From: Escarpia spicata
Lineage: Eukaryota > Annelida > Polychaeta > Sabellida > Siboglinidae
Direction: 5' to 3'
NCBI GenBank assembly: GCA_963995525.1
Contig: OZ023206.1
Span: forward strand, 7,091,919 to 7,155,918
DNA length: 64,000 nt
Below are positions 1 to 13,000 of the stretch, piece by piece (position 1 is the first letter of the stretch; each line of letters begins with the position of its first letter). Under the pieces are notes generated by a model. That model saw nothing but the letters and a program-made list of their open reading frames with translations, made no database searches and was not told the DNA's origin. A program made the position numbers and the translations under genes.

Positions 1-230
1 TGGACTATAACACCAACAAGATCCATACTGAAAGTTTTAATCAAGATTTGCCAAAAAATATGCAGAAGAATACAGTGTAAATTGTAATAGTTCTAAGAGC
101 AGATATCTCAATTTTAGAGGTCGTAGTTGTAAACCCAACAACAGAACTGTGGTTTTCAATGGCACTATGTTCTAGTGTCCAAGATATTGTACACCTGGCC
201 CTCATATATATCCATTGTTAATAAGGATAG

Positions 231-347
231 TTTAGTCGCCGATACCACTGCTAAATTTTGGAGAGGGTTTAATATGTTCATGGCCGATTTTAGTCGCCGA
301 TACCACGGCTAAATTTTGGGGAGGGTTTAATATGTTCATGGCCGATT
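231..347. repeat. Two-copy tandem duplication, about 57 bp unit
   Basis: The block beginning TTTAGTCGCCGATACCAC at 231 repeats at 288 with only a few substitutions. No coding potential is seen, and the rest of 1-600 shows nothing else. Confidence 0.85.
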
Positions 348-599
348 TTGGTCATATTAAGACGACTATAAAGTGCAATTTATTTAAACAATATTGCTGC
401 TCTTACTGCAGAGCTCCACTATGGGATCGCCAGAGTAAGGGTGTAGGCAATATATGCATAGCATGGCGAAAAGCACAAAGGAAGTTGTGGGAGATAGCGC
501 TTACACACGGTGATGTTATATAATTGTTTTCAGATAGTTAACCAATACTGGTCATCACTTACTTAGGTTGTTCCTGACCGTAGGTGGTGGCTTCGGTGG

Positions 600-1440
600 T
601 CAGATCTGTGTTTCTGTCAAAGTTATACGGTTTCCTGGCAAGGCGGCTTTGTAGTCATAGAGGAATTCTTCCGTTCTCCAGTAGTTATCTAGTATTCATT
701 ATAGTATTTCCCTTCTTTGGATTCCATATAACACTTCCATAGTGTGTTTCTTTTTAATTGTTTTTTACGGATTTCTTATGTAGGGGTACTTTCCCTTTGT
801 ATATGTTTGTGTTACTAACTACTATATGAGGTATGAAATCATCCTTTATTTTTTTTAATATGTCTGTTAAACTTTGTCCATTGGTCATCTGTTTTACCAT
901 TGCAAATTACTTCTTCCCAATCAGTGTTATCCAATTTATCCTTATTATACATTTATAATCTCCTTTTTCATATTATTTAGTAGTCTTTTATCTATTTTCA
1001 ACTTGCTTTATCAGCATAACACCTGAATGTTATCATGAAAACAGAGTGGTCACTTTTTCCGAGTGGACTCTGATGTACTATTTCATCTATCATACCTTTT
1101 TTCATTTGTTATAACAAAGTCCAGGACGTTTCATTTGTGGGTAGCATAATATGCTGGAAGAGAAAAGTATCTCTTTGTTTTCTACAAATTTAAATTCGGG
1201 ATTCTCAACAATATCTGAGATAGTACACCAATTGTGCCAGTCTATAATTGGGTAATTGAAGTCTCCAAGTAGAAGAAGGTGAGAGTGGTGATAGCTCATT
1301 ACCTCGCTAATCACTTTATTCAGACATTCATCATTGATGCTCGAACTCCCTGGGCTTCTACAGACACATCCTATGAGAAGTTTATCTTTTTTATTTAATT
1401 TATTTCAACCCACACTGACTCCTGAAAATGTGTCTCCAAA
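600..1440 (-). mobile_element. Decayed LINE fragment (endonuclease domain plus linker)
   Basis: Read on the minus strand, this stretch encodes pieces of a non-LTR retrotransposon ORF2. First comes a GCV-RSP-SSS block (about 1375-1340). Then comes the apurinic-endonuclease core LLLLGDFNYPIIDW (about 1280-1235), a PGLCYNK block and a PLGKSDHS block (about 1065-1040). The linker follows, with DWEE...QWTKF-type spacing (about 930-870). The GDFN-P-IDW and SDH motifs are hallmarks of the L2/CR1/Jockey-type endonuclease. Reading frames are broken several times, so this is a 5'-and-3'-truncated dead copy. No reverse transcriptase is visible. The exact clade is not assigned. Confidence 0.75.
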
Positions 1441-2100
1441 GACATAAAGGGTGTAAAATTGCTTTAAACGATTTATGTCACCTTAAAGCAAAGGTTCACA
1501 ACATTTAATAATAACGTCATGAACCACAATTCGCCAATTACAAGCAGTGTTGCCAAGATATCTACTGAAAGTGCATGGTCAAATAGTAGAACAAATTACT
1601 GTCAGATCCTAAATTAATGTAACACAATTTATGATGTGTCTGCATATATGATGTCCACTGTGTGTGGCAGACTGGTGTATCAAACAAAGTAATATCTAAT
1701 GTGAATGTTTTATACGAAATGTTGCAAATAAAAAATGGTTTTAAGACATGCATTATTTTAAACGATGATGATGTCAGCCGTATTATTACAGAAATTACTG
1801 TATTTTAAAGAATGTACAATTGCCTTTTTAAATATGCGAAAATAAAGATTTTATAATTTATATTTATTAAGAGCTAAAAGTCATAATCTTGTTCTTGTTA
1901 TTTCCATTCATTGTTGACATAAAGTGATAAACATGACAGTGTGGCAGTGTTTACCTCTCAACTTACCGAGTTACTCATGGAACTTTGCAGTGGACGTCGT
2001 TGCCCCGTTAAATATTTATGTTATGATTATATCTGCTCACTGGCAGTATAACAAATGATAGACAATTGTCGGTACCCACAATTGTGACATGTTTACTTAC
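1441..2100. other. AT-rich spacer and start of the minus-strand gene's first intron
   Basis: Nothing recognisable is seen apart from the 5' end of the intron that follows the minus-strand exon at 2101-2319. Its donor reads GTAAGT on the minus strand at 2100-2095. Confidence 0.5.
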
Positions 2101-2319
2101 ACGTTTGTTGAGGGTCGGCAGTCTGGAGGCTTCGTCAGGGGGCGGTACCAGCCGATTGCTGCCGCGCAGGCTGACATCTGAGGCAGCGTCGGCGTCGTAG
2201 AAATTACCACAATGTGGACAAATTGTCCTCCTAGAACCGGCCGCCTGCGTTGCTGTAACGCCACAGGCAGGGCATGTTATTGTAGTAGCGCCGATGTCTG
2301 GTGATGTCGTCGCTGCCAT
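2101..2319 (-). CDS. First coding exon of a divergent gene encoding a zinc-ribbon protein (unidentified)
   Basis: An ATG at 2319 opens 73 codons that end exactly at a strong minus-strand donor, GTAAGT, at 2100-2095. The peptide carries two CxxC knuckles, CPACG (about residues 16-20) and CPHCGNFY (about residues 34-41), i.e. a small zinc ribbon. A polar, proline-containing stretch ends in LPTLNKR. The exon is GC- and CpG-rich against an AT-rich background, as first exons often are. It is head-to-head with CLINT1, about 1.7 kb between start codons. I do not recognise the family, and downstream exons lie to the left of the window. It could be spurious, but the coincidence of start, base composition, zinc knuckles and donor argues for a real exon. 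Confidence 0.55.
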
Positions 2320-3881
2320 TCGTGCGACATTTGATCGTTGCCGAATTCCGGCCCCAACTCGAATCGTCCTAGGCCTACACTTTCACTCACCCGCCATCCC
2401 GCTTTCCTGGAAATGTAGTTCGGCGCGACATGTAAGTGGGTCACTACGCGGTTGTAAGCGTACATAAACGGATCTTATGCTCGCTCGACAATAGTAACCA
2501 AACGAATATAACGTTATACTCTTGATCACAATTAGTTAACGACACGTCTAGATAATCGTGTTTGTGGCGTTGTCAAGGACCTATTGCTGTCAAGTGTATG
2601 TGTACTAAACATAGAAGTTATAAGGCCTATGACTGACATCTGTTGACAGAACCGGGAGATGAATTAATGGTAGCGTCCTCTGGCGACTTATTTCAAAACA
2701 ATGATGCAACTTTGTTTTGTGAGTCTTTTAGATCAATACTTCAATTATTTTTCGTCACCTATCCATGGAACAACAAACCGCGGATAACAGTTAGAGCGAC
2801 ATTTAAGTATTTTAACTTTAAAAGCTCGTTCCCATTTCCATTTAATCTCAATTTGTACATACTTGATGGCATCCTCTGGTGGATAGCTGACCACTCAAAT
2901 TGTCCTCTGGAAAAAAATAAATACCTCAAAATAACTATCTACAGTGTGTTTAATACATTTGCAATTGGTACACCAGAGACGAGTGGTAGAGAAAGCGAAC
3001 AAATAAAAAAAGTGACTGGTCCTCGACACCAATAGGAACTATAATTGTATACACTCACAATGCCCCGAAGTAATGTTGGAGTGTTTTGCTATAAACATTG
3101 TTTACGACCAATTATCTAAAGCCACTGTCCTTTTAAGTGATACAATTAATTGAATATATTGACGTCAACATGAATTTAATTGAATATTTGATCTTAGGTA
3201 AACCCCACCTCGATACAAATATATGCAAATAAAAAATAACACAAATAATAATTGACTAATATAAAAAGGGGTGTTACATTCACAGTATACAAACACATTA
3301 ATTGCACAAATTTGAATAATAATATAAATAAGAATTAATTTTATAAATGGGATTTAAAATATAATTTTATGAAAAATCAATAAACAATACAGGTAGATTT
3401 GCCTATAACACAAATAATAATTGACTAATATAAAATGGATGTTACATTCACAGTGTACAGTTTTCCAGATGTATGGCCCTATGCATACATGAATAAAAGG
3501 GCCTAGGACTAGGGCCTAGGCCTAAATAAGAAAAATTGTTACATGTTTTATAAATTACTCTGCATGCGCACTGCGTCGCAGCTAGTAAATGATTGTATAA
3601 CATCATTACCCATTTAAATAATAATTAATTGTAGTCGGTAGGGGTAAGACTACATTACATTTTACATAGGCGGCCATTGTAAAGTTTCCTTCATTTCTTG
3701 CAAAGTTTGTCTAACAATCTTTTTGAAAATTTCACAGCATATTTAAACTCCATTGACACAAGTACTGCTCGAAAAAAATCCTCACCGGTATTGATCAAAG
3801 CGTATTCAGGCTAGCGGACCGGCGAGGAACTACAGTCAGCAAAAGGAAATAACCTTTGACCAGAAAGTGTACATGTATCAG
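2320..3881. other. Intergenic region between two divergent genes
   Basis: AT-rich. A palindromic cluster of CCTAGG/AGGCCT-type words lies near 3500-3522. A 130-codon open frame at 2643-3035 has no recognisable features and is not called. The promoters of both divergent genes must lie here or just to the right. Confidence 0.5.
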
Positions 3882-3891
3882 GTCACGTGAC
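3882..3891. promoter_or_regulatory. CLEAR-type E-box palindrome GTCACGTGAC upstream of CLINT1
   Basis: A perfect 10-bp palindrome 129 bp before the CLINT1 start codon. It matches the consensus bound by MiT/TFE factors (TFEB) and USF-type bHLH-ZIP proteins. The position is plausible for a proximal promoter element of an endosome/Golgi trafficking gene. Function is inferred from the motif only. Confidence 0.5.
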
Positions 3892-3894
3892 TAT

Positions 3895-3904
3895 GCGCCA
3901 TATT
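3895..3904. promoter_or_regulatory. YY1-like motif GCGCCATATT in the CLINT1 proximal promoter
   Basis: The reverse complement AATATGGCGC resembles the YY1 core (AAnATGGCGGC). The identical 10-mer occurs at 35609-35618, about the same distance before the SMC3 start codon. Confidence 0.45.
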
Positions 3905-4019
3905 GATACTGGGTGTTTATGACAGCGAAAGCTTGGAAATCAGCTTTCATCGTAACGAAACAAACATAAATGTTCATGTGTGCGTGAGGAATATTACCAC
4001 CAGTTATTGGCTGTTCAAA

Positions 4020-4051
4020 ATGTGGAAAGTTAGGGAAATTGCCGACCGAGT
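4020..4051 (+). CDS. CLINT1: CLINT1 exon 1 (coding part)
   Basis: Encodes MWKVREIADR plus two bases, matching the ENTH N-terminal helix. The donor is GTAAGT at 4052. It begins at the Met equivalent to the second Met of human CLINT1 (MLNMWKVRE). Confidence 0.88.
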
Positions 4052-7000
4052 GTAAGTATTAATTTGGCTAATGAACGTGACCCCTCCCACCTATTATCAT
4101 AGTACTACCGGCAAATGTTTACAAGGTATTTTGGGTCATTTGAGTGACGTGTACCAGTCATACAATTTAACTCGTTTGGTCTTATTATGACCCGAATTTC
4201 TGTTATGATATTCGAGTGTAACTGTTGTCATTTCCCGTTAAATTGGTCATTAGGAATCCGTCTTTAAGGCATAAATTACCGACTTGGGAAAGTTGAATTT
4301 CAACCAAACTCCAAAGCCAAGCGACGAAACGTCGAAAGGCGAATGGAAAAAACAAGGTAAACGACACGTATCCTGAATTATGATTACTTCGTATTACTAG
4401 TTAAATGAAATATTAATAGATAAACGTATTATGAATAATCCATGCACACTGTCGTTGTGAGATACTGATATGTCACCTATGAAACTACCTAATTATTTCA
4501 CTGTTAATACTAAGTTAATGTCTTTCCTTCCGGTTGGGTGAGCCAGACCAAAGGAATTTCGGGTATTCTTTTACTTACGTGGCCTAAGTGAGTTGTCGTC
4601 CTATTCATGTGCACTTCAGTCGTTCTCTTTATGTTTACATCACATATAAATATGAATATAAACCACATAAAGCCACGCGGTAAGCTTTAAAGTTTAACAC
4701 CAGAACTGCTCCGTTGCGATACCAACTCCGGTTATCACGATCACAAATAAATGCTCCAAACAATGTTCAAATTTCCAACTTTCAGTGACACAGATCCGTA
4801 TTTATTACAAAAAAGTGTTTATGCCTGCGCACACGCCTTTCCTGCACTAGTGAGACAAGTCGTATCAGAAATGACGTGGGAAACTTCCACGACTGTGCGG
4901 CACACCGTGTTTGGCACACCGTGCTTGCCAAGTATTCATCCCTATATAAATTCCGTCGCTCGCTCAGACATGCTGTCCAGTACAAAGCCACATCCTCCAC
5001 TTCACGGATACCACAGCCTGACTGACAGGTTAAGCAGATAGACAATGTTTCCAAATGTCACTGCCGGGAAGACCACTGTCACACCCTTACATTGATTAGT
5101 GCTTCCCTCCCAAAAATTTTGAGTTTCCAGAAGGTCTGGTTAACTACAGCATCTGAAAAGAGTTAGACTGATGCAATATACTTTATTGAAATTCTCAAAA
5201 GAGAACTTTTTCTGGTTTATTAATACATAAAAAGTGCATAAAACATAGGCAGTCACAGTAAAAAAATATAACTCATATTACCACACATTCACCCCCCCCC
5301 CCCACCCATACACTGATAATGGTGGTGGTGACAGGGAAGAAACACAATTTTTACATTTCATAACCTGAGACAGTTATAAAATAAATTTTTAAAATACAAT
5401 GTTATCAGTCATGAAGAAAATACAGCAAAATATTCTAAAATTATACACCCACTAAAATCATAAAATGACTCGGTTTGAAATAAATTTTAGGATTTGTTGA
5501 TAATCTTTATTGACATAGGAACAAAACTGTGCAATGTCTTCACCTTCTTTGCAGTGAAAGCTCTAAGTGTCCTGCCCGGTGGCAGTGTACCATAGTACTG
5601 TGACAGGATGTGACACAAGTCACTCATGATTTGTAAACCCTTTCTCCTAGCTAAGCAGATCATGATAACCATGGGGTTTTTCAACACACTGGTGCAGCAG
5701 TGAAGTTGTGACAGACAATGTGACATGTCAGACAGACAAGTCAGTAGATTGAAACCAGACTGTTTCAGTTCTGTTCCGCACTCTGAACTTGTGTTTGTTT
5801 TAACAGCTGAGACTGAGTAGACTTCTTTAGTTCTGTCACATGTACCCCGGTAGGCTCTCTGTGTAATGCATGCTGTGAACTCTCTCTTGCCCAGGGACTT
5901 CTACCTCATGGGGTCTGCAGAGTGCAGTAGTTGTTAGTAATGGAATGTTGTGAGTGCCCACTTCCATGTACCCCAATATGGTGGGATCACCCCCTTTCTG
6001 TCATGATTCTGGATCTTCCACTGAAACAAATCAGAGCTAGGCATAATTCAGTTAAAATACATTCATTCGGCAGGCAGCGCCGTCAACAGAAAATTATTCA
6101 TTAACCCTCCTTGAAAAACCTCACTATGCAGGCCTCTATGTAAGGGGGGGGGGGGCTTTCACTATCACAATGTTGTGAACATGATGTGATGACTGCAGCA
6201 CAAATGTGGTATTTGTGATGCAAATGTTGTAACGTCCAGTGTGTGATTTTTGCAGCATCCTCACTAGCCAGGGCTGTTTGCCATGCAAAACTAGCCCTGG
6301 CAGATCTCCTATTTGAAGTGCAGAAGTTAGCTGAGTCAAACTAGTAATTGACTTCGCTAGTTGCGACTGCATCACCCATTAGAACAGCACAAATACCCGC
6401 CCCAATTTGAAGACGGATAAACGACTTCTGGGAATCCCAGTATATAATGACCCGTTCACCCATTAGCACGAGCAGCTGAGTGGTATTGTGTATTCGAATA
6501 ATTGCTTCTACTTCCTAAACATAACACGAGCCACGGTTGGTTGAAATTAGTTTTATTATGACCACCTGACCAGTCACCAACCACTGATCTAGTGAGCGAT
6601 TTCATAGGCTGATCTTAAATTCAGAGTTTCGCAAAGGGATCACCCAGGGGGTACTGCTGGCTGGCACTGACGTAATCAGCAGCAGCGACCCATGTCGCCC
6701 GAGGATGGATGTTTGTAACACCAGTATGAACACTGGTGATGAACGATGTTATAAATGTCCAACTTTGGAGCACCAATGTATGGTCACTCATGTGATACAT
6801 GCAGCACATTGCATGCTGCTGCATGTGATGCCAGTGTTGTAATGTCTATGGTGTGCTGCCAGTGTTATACTGTCTGCGGTAGGGTGCCAGTGGTGTAATG
6901 TCTATGATGTGCTGTGTTGTGCCAGTGTTGTTGGTGGTGTGCTGTGTGTGGTGCCAGTGTTGTACTGCTTACAATGTGATGCTTGCAGCACCAATGTGAT

Positions 7001-10000
7001 GCCAATGTTGTACTGCCTACTATGTGATGCTTGCAGCACTAATGTGATGCCAGTGTTGTAATGTCTGTGGTGTGATGCTTGCATCACCAGTGTGATGCCA
7101 GTGTTGTACTGTCTACCATGTGTTGCTTGCAGCAACTATGTGATGTTTGCAGCACCCATATGGAGCCTGTGTTGTACTGTATGGTGGGATGCTTGCAGCA
7201 CCAATGTGGTGATGAACTACTCGGAGGTGGAGGCGAAGGTGCGGGAGGCAACCAACGACGACGCATGGGGTCCTCACGGCACCCTCATGCAGGAGGTGGC
7301 ACGCTACACCTTCACCTATGAACACTTCCCCGAGGTGATGGGCATGCTCTGGAAGCGCATGCTGCATGAGAGGAAGTCCTGGCGCAACATCTACAAGGTG
7401 AGGGCACTCATGTGTGTAGGTCACTTCCATCACTACCTAGTACTGGTGCAACGGTAGTAACAATAAAGTACCCCATTATGTAATTCATGTCGCAGTACGT
7501 GATTCACGATGCTGTTGTTGGTAGATCATTACACTTGATGCCATTCTACTGATCCTAGATCATGACGCATGATATGCTGTTGAATGTTGTTCCTAGATCA
7601 TTACAGTTGATGCCATTCTACTGATCGTAGATCATGACACATGGTATCATGCTGTTGAATGTCGTTCCTAGATCATTACATTTGATGCCATTCTACTGAT
7701 CCTAGATCATGATATGTTGTTGTTCCTAGATCAAGACATGAGGCCATGCTGTTCTTAGATCAAGACTTGATGCCATGTTTTTTCCTAGATCAAGACATGA
7801 GGCCATGCTGTTGTTCCTAGATCAAGACTTGATGCCATGTTCTTTCCTAGATCAAGACATGAGGCCATGCTGTTGTTCCTAGATCATGATGCCAGGCTGT
7901 TGAGTGTTGGTCCATGACATGATGCCATGCTGTCGTTCATTGCAGTCACTCCTGCTGTTGACGTACCTGGTGCGCAATGGTTCAGAGCGAGTTGTCACGA
8001 GCACACGCGAACATCTTTATGACCTCCGCCAACTGGAGAGCTACACATTCACAGATGAATTTGGTCGAGACCAGGGAGTAAATGGTAGGTGTTGCATGCA
8101 TGTGTTTGCACCAAGGGATGCCGTGGGAATACATTAGGAACTGGCTGGAAGTAGAACTCACTGCCATTAGGATGACAGATGTGTAGAAATCTGGGGGGTA
8201 TGCCAGGGGGTCCAGGAGCCAGAGATCTGTCTGTCTGTCTTCAAGACTGGCAGGTGACTGGCCAAGATGGGTAATTACAACTGAAAAGTCTAGTGGAATT
8301 TTTAGGGAGCCATCTAGCCACTAGATTAACTAATAGTTCCAAGTCTGGGGGCCCATATTAATGTCACTTTGTTAATACTTGATATAATTGAGCTATCATT
8401 TTGTTGACAAAAAGACCCTTTATTATTATGCAGTGATGATATTTGCATAACATCAAATAATCATGAAGATATAACTGTTTAAATTCTATCCCAAATAAAT
8501 GCACACAACAAAATTCACCCTACTACTAATTACTGAGTGTTTGTATGTGTCTATGTCCAATTAGAGAAATGTAGCCATGTATACAAGCTAATGAGTACAG
8601 ACAAAAAATCAAATATACTCGGAAGTATTGTAAATTTAGACTTCTTCATGAACGTCAGAAAAAGGGTAAAGTAGAAACCCAAGTTCGCCAAGTGACAAAA
8701 TAATTATTGAGTAGTTGTTTGTTAATACATGCAGTGTGATGAAAACTAGACTCATATATTCAGAACTTTTCACTTTATTATATTTTTCGTAGAACGTTCA
8801 AATATAACTGATACAGCAATATAGGCCTACGGCTAATTGCTGTTGCACGCTGTGGTGCACTTGTCTGATAACATGACGTATCCATTATAAATTTCCTTAC
8901 CTATCAATAAAATAAGTATTACCTACAGTTACTAATTACACATATATATGTCATCAGGTTATAGGACATGTTGTGAATGCATCGTATCCTTCGCTGGTGG
9001 ACCGAGTAGGCTGGCCGAATCGGCCCAGGTCCGGGTGTAAGACAGCGATATCCGGTGACGTTACTCGCCAGCAACTTGCATAACATCCACTCCACAAAAC
9101 AGCCCCCAAAGTCTGTATAACTGTCTGAACTAGTATAGTAACTTGATCCACAAATACTGTCGTGTATTTTCCGATATACTGACTCGGACATTTGAAATTA
9201 TTCAACTTATATCATCGAAGCGAGACAAAAAATGTCGCACTAAGCCAACTTTCGTCATGATGGAATGAAACAAGAAGACGTTTTAGAGCTGATTGGCTGA
9301 CCGTTGACCTAAATTTATTTGGATAGACCAATTGTTGGGCTTTCCATCGGTACCTCTATTTCCTGGTTTATACTATATGAAGCATAATAAAATTGGCCAT
9401 ATTTGGGCATCTACTACTGCAACATTTTAAAGCTTGGTTGTGATTAGCTATTACTCAATCATGACGCGATAAAACTCATTGATAAAAATGCTACAGGAAG
9501 AATAATAATTCAGCTTTCCAATGGCACCTCGTGTTACCCTATCAGTTGCTAGTGATGGAAACTAATTTTTTTTTAAAGAGTTACTGAATCGGGCCAAAAT
9601 GTGACCGGGACCAGTTTTGCACTGATCGTGGTCACCTTTATGGTAAATAAATGGCTAAAATGACACTAGTTTGCCAATGAAAAAAGGTATTTAAACTTAC
9701 CAGTAATTGCTGTGATTGACATGATTGTTCTATGCAAGTGGTTCGTGCACTAAAAGACTAAATTGATTAATTCAAGACTGGCTAAGAGCCTGGGAGTGGG
9801 ATGCCATATCGCAGCAACATGTGTGTGTTCACTCAGTGATAGAGCTGGATTCTGGTTGACATGCAGAGATTCTGTCTCGCTTTAGATGCCTGGTTAAAAC
9901 AGTTTTTTGTTTCAAAGTGGCCGCACTAAAGATAGCATGCCACCATCCTGTGTTTATCAACTCAGGAGTAGATAAACAACCAGCAATGACCGACAGAACT

Positions 10001-13000
10001 TTGCCCTTTACAAGTGTTTATAGCATAGATGTTTACCATTTGTCATTGTCTACGTATGTATGTGTGTGTATAATCAGCTTATGGACAGTGGAAAGGAATC
10101 GCTAAGCTGAGTGACTTGATGTTTCTAATTGTGTACTAATCCCAGGTGTTGGCCTGGTAAACGGACATTGTCCGAGTAGTCATCAAGGTCGCCATGATTT
10201 AGCACATTGGCAGTAACAAACCGTTCTGTGTGTCAGCTAGAGAGAACGTTCTAAGAGTTTAAGACTGAGTATAATTTAGGATTGAAAACAAGTAACTTGT
10301 CCGCTTCATGTAACCATGGGTTTATGATTTAGCGGTATCTTTTCTTTTAAAACAATCTCTGTTCCTCATTTGGTAATATTGATCAGCATAATGTTCATAA
10401 TATTTACTCAAATAAATACTGTTAGCCAAATAGCTTTTTTCTTAAATAAGCCAGCTTTTAAAAGCATTTAAAATTGTGTTTGAAGCATGCAAATAGTAAA
10501 CTTTTTTGGTGTCCGAAAACATACAGTCACTATGTAATGTATATATATATGGACACAGTGATAATAGGTGTCCTAAAACATACAGTCACTATGTAATGTA
10601 TATATATATTGACACAGTGATAATAGGTGTCTGAAAACATACAGTCACTATGTAATGTATGTATATGGACACAATTACAATAGGTGTTCGAAAACATACA
10701 AAATCCGAATACATGCTGTCATTCAAAACATCTATCTTGGTCAAGATTTAACAGGTTAGGAAATATTAGGTGAATGAATAGTTCAATAGTTGTGTTTTTG
10801 TATGATACAATCACACAAACCTTGCTGGCATTAAACTTTAAAGATAAATTCTTTCTTCAAGATGAATTTATGCAGCAGTGCTCTGTCAGTGCTTGGCTAT
10901 AGACCAAGTTCAGCTTATTGAGGTTTCCCGTTCATGCGTGACGGTACTGAGGCCATGTGGGCAATGTCTGACCTTGTCAGTTAAGGAATGCTATTGAGTC
11001 ATTGACTGCATACCAGCATACCCCGCCATTATGTTATGTCATGTCTAGGTGCTGGTACAAACATAATATGTCTGTTCAGTGTTGCATGATAACATCATGT
11101 CTGCACACAAGTATCTAGAAAGGAATGGTACAGTGCCCAGTCCATGTGGTGGTTGGAGGCAGCATGTATTCAAGTCTAGGTGCTGGTACAAACACAATAC
11201 ATCGTGTTTAGTGTTGCCATGATAACATCATGTCTGCATACAAGTATCTAGGAAGGAATGGTCCAGTGCCCAGTCCATGTGGTGGTTGGAGGCAGCATGT
11301 ATTCAAGTCAGAAACCCTAAGTTAAAATCCACTTATAGTAAACTCTTGTACTAGTTGCTGCTAATTCAGTATGTTGACACAGGTGAGATTACAATTGCCT
11401 ATTACCAGTAAGCAGTCCGACTAGAGACCCCTATCATACACAGAGCTAATCCAAGTCAGATTATGGAATTAGAGAGAGTGCAGACATTAACTTAATGAGC
11501 CCAGCATGAAAGTGTATGCACACAAATATCATGTAGACTTTGTTAAGACAGATATGTAATTTAGTTTTAATAAAACACATTTGCAAGGGTTTAAATAGGT
11601 ATCTGAACATGTACAAATGTGTCGCGTGGTAGTGCAGTGGTTAGCTCATATGACTGGCATGCCAGCACTCCCGAGTTAAAAACCCAGACTGGGTAGACAT
11701 GGTATATCTGGAGTAAAAATCTGGCTTTCAACATTGTATATATCCCTCGTGACACGGAGATCACCTTAATGTTGGTCCCATCTCAGGTTGGGATGTAAAA
11801 GAATCATGATAATGTTCTGAAAAAGGCTGACTAGTTGAATGAAGCCCCTTAAGAACATGACATTGCAACCACAATATATACATATGTAGACTAGTTAGTT
11901 AATAGAACATTGCTGAGTGCTAGAAAGAACAACTAGAACCGTATACCAGATTTCAAATAAATTTTAAAGGGACTTGGTTTGTTCATCTACCCAGAAGTAG
12001 TGGGCGTAATAATTTGTAACAGGAAGTCTGCTGTGTTGAATGTGGGAACGTTGAACGTCGAAGGGTATAGCATTTAACTTAGCTGTATTGTCAATAAAGC
12101 TTGTTCTGAAAATGGATGTTTTGTTTACTATAATTGAACACAAACCTGTGGTTGTGCCTTCAAACTGCAATTTGGCAGGCAGTATACCTTCAACAAAGTT
12201 AGTAGAGTCTTAAAACATGATATTAGTTAATAAATGAAAGACTAGGAACAGTCTGTCTCCTTTTAAAAACATGATTTTTCAACCGTGGTTGTAGTGAGAC
12301 AGAAGGTGAAGGACCTTCTTGAGATGGTGCAGGATGACGACCGGTTGCGAGAAGAACGCAAGAAGGCAAAGAAGAACCAGGACAAGTACATCGGGCTGTC
12401 CGGGGAGAGCGCCAGCTTCAATCGCTTTGGCTACAGTCAGTTGCTACTCTCTTCTTTCTTTACCTGATGTAGAAATGTAACTAGAACCAGTGTCCAGTGT
12501 AAGTTCACTAACATTTATTGCGCCTTCCATCACACTTCTGTTCCCTGTTGTTGTCACGTGTCTTAGATAGTCATCTAGCAGCTGCTGCTCTTATATCATT
12601 TTGTGTAGTCGAGACGAGATTGGTGTGCTACTATGACATTCAATTGCAATATTGTGTCACTGAAATCGGGAAGGAAATGTCAAAGTTGGGGTGCGGCTTT
12701 AAATACAGTATTTTGCCGAAAAAATGTATATCAGGTCGCTGGCTGGGTTGTTGGTACTAGCGAATAGAACGGTATGGCAATGACGATGTAAATATCAAAG
12801 AAAAACGAAGTCGGCTGTATCAAATCAATAAAACATTTTATTATAAAAAGCATGCAGTGATGCAACGCGATCATTCATCACCAGAGGCAGAGCTAACATG
12901 TCGATTCCAGTTCATCACTATGATCAGGTGGTCCAGCTTGATCAGGTTAAAAACCTCTCAAAATCACTGTCTGCATCTCACACATTGGCTCACTGGGTTG

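Larger units (their letters stand above)
8085..12294. other. CLINT1 intron 3 (4.2 kb)
   Basis: Holds a 59-bp tandem repeat (10505-10690), a 131-bp two-copy duplication (11043-11308) and a SINE (11621-11870), each listed separately. The remainder is AT-rich. Minus-strand frames at 8919-9205 have no supporting features. Confidence 0.6.

Noticed and set aside
2643..3035. 130-codon open frame between the divergent genes
   Set aside because: Composition and lack of motifs look random, with no donor or acceptor at sensible places. Kept as unsupported.
8919..9205. Antisense exon inside CLINT1 intron 3
   Set aside because: Two overlapping frames of 83-90 codons with no conserved motif; no convincing splice sites noticed.
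11621..11700. tRNA gene
   Set aside because: Box A- and box B-like words are present but no cloverleaf closes and no proper anticodon stem is seen. Interpreted as a SINE head.
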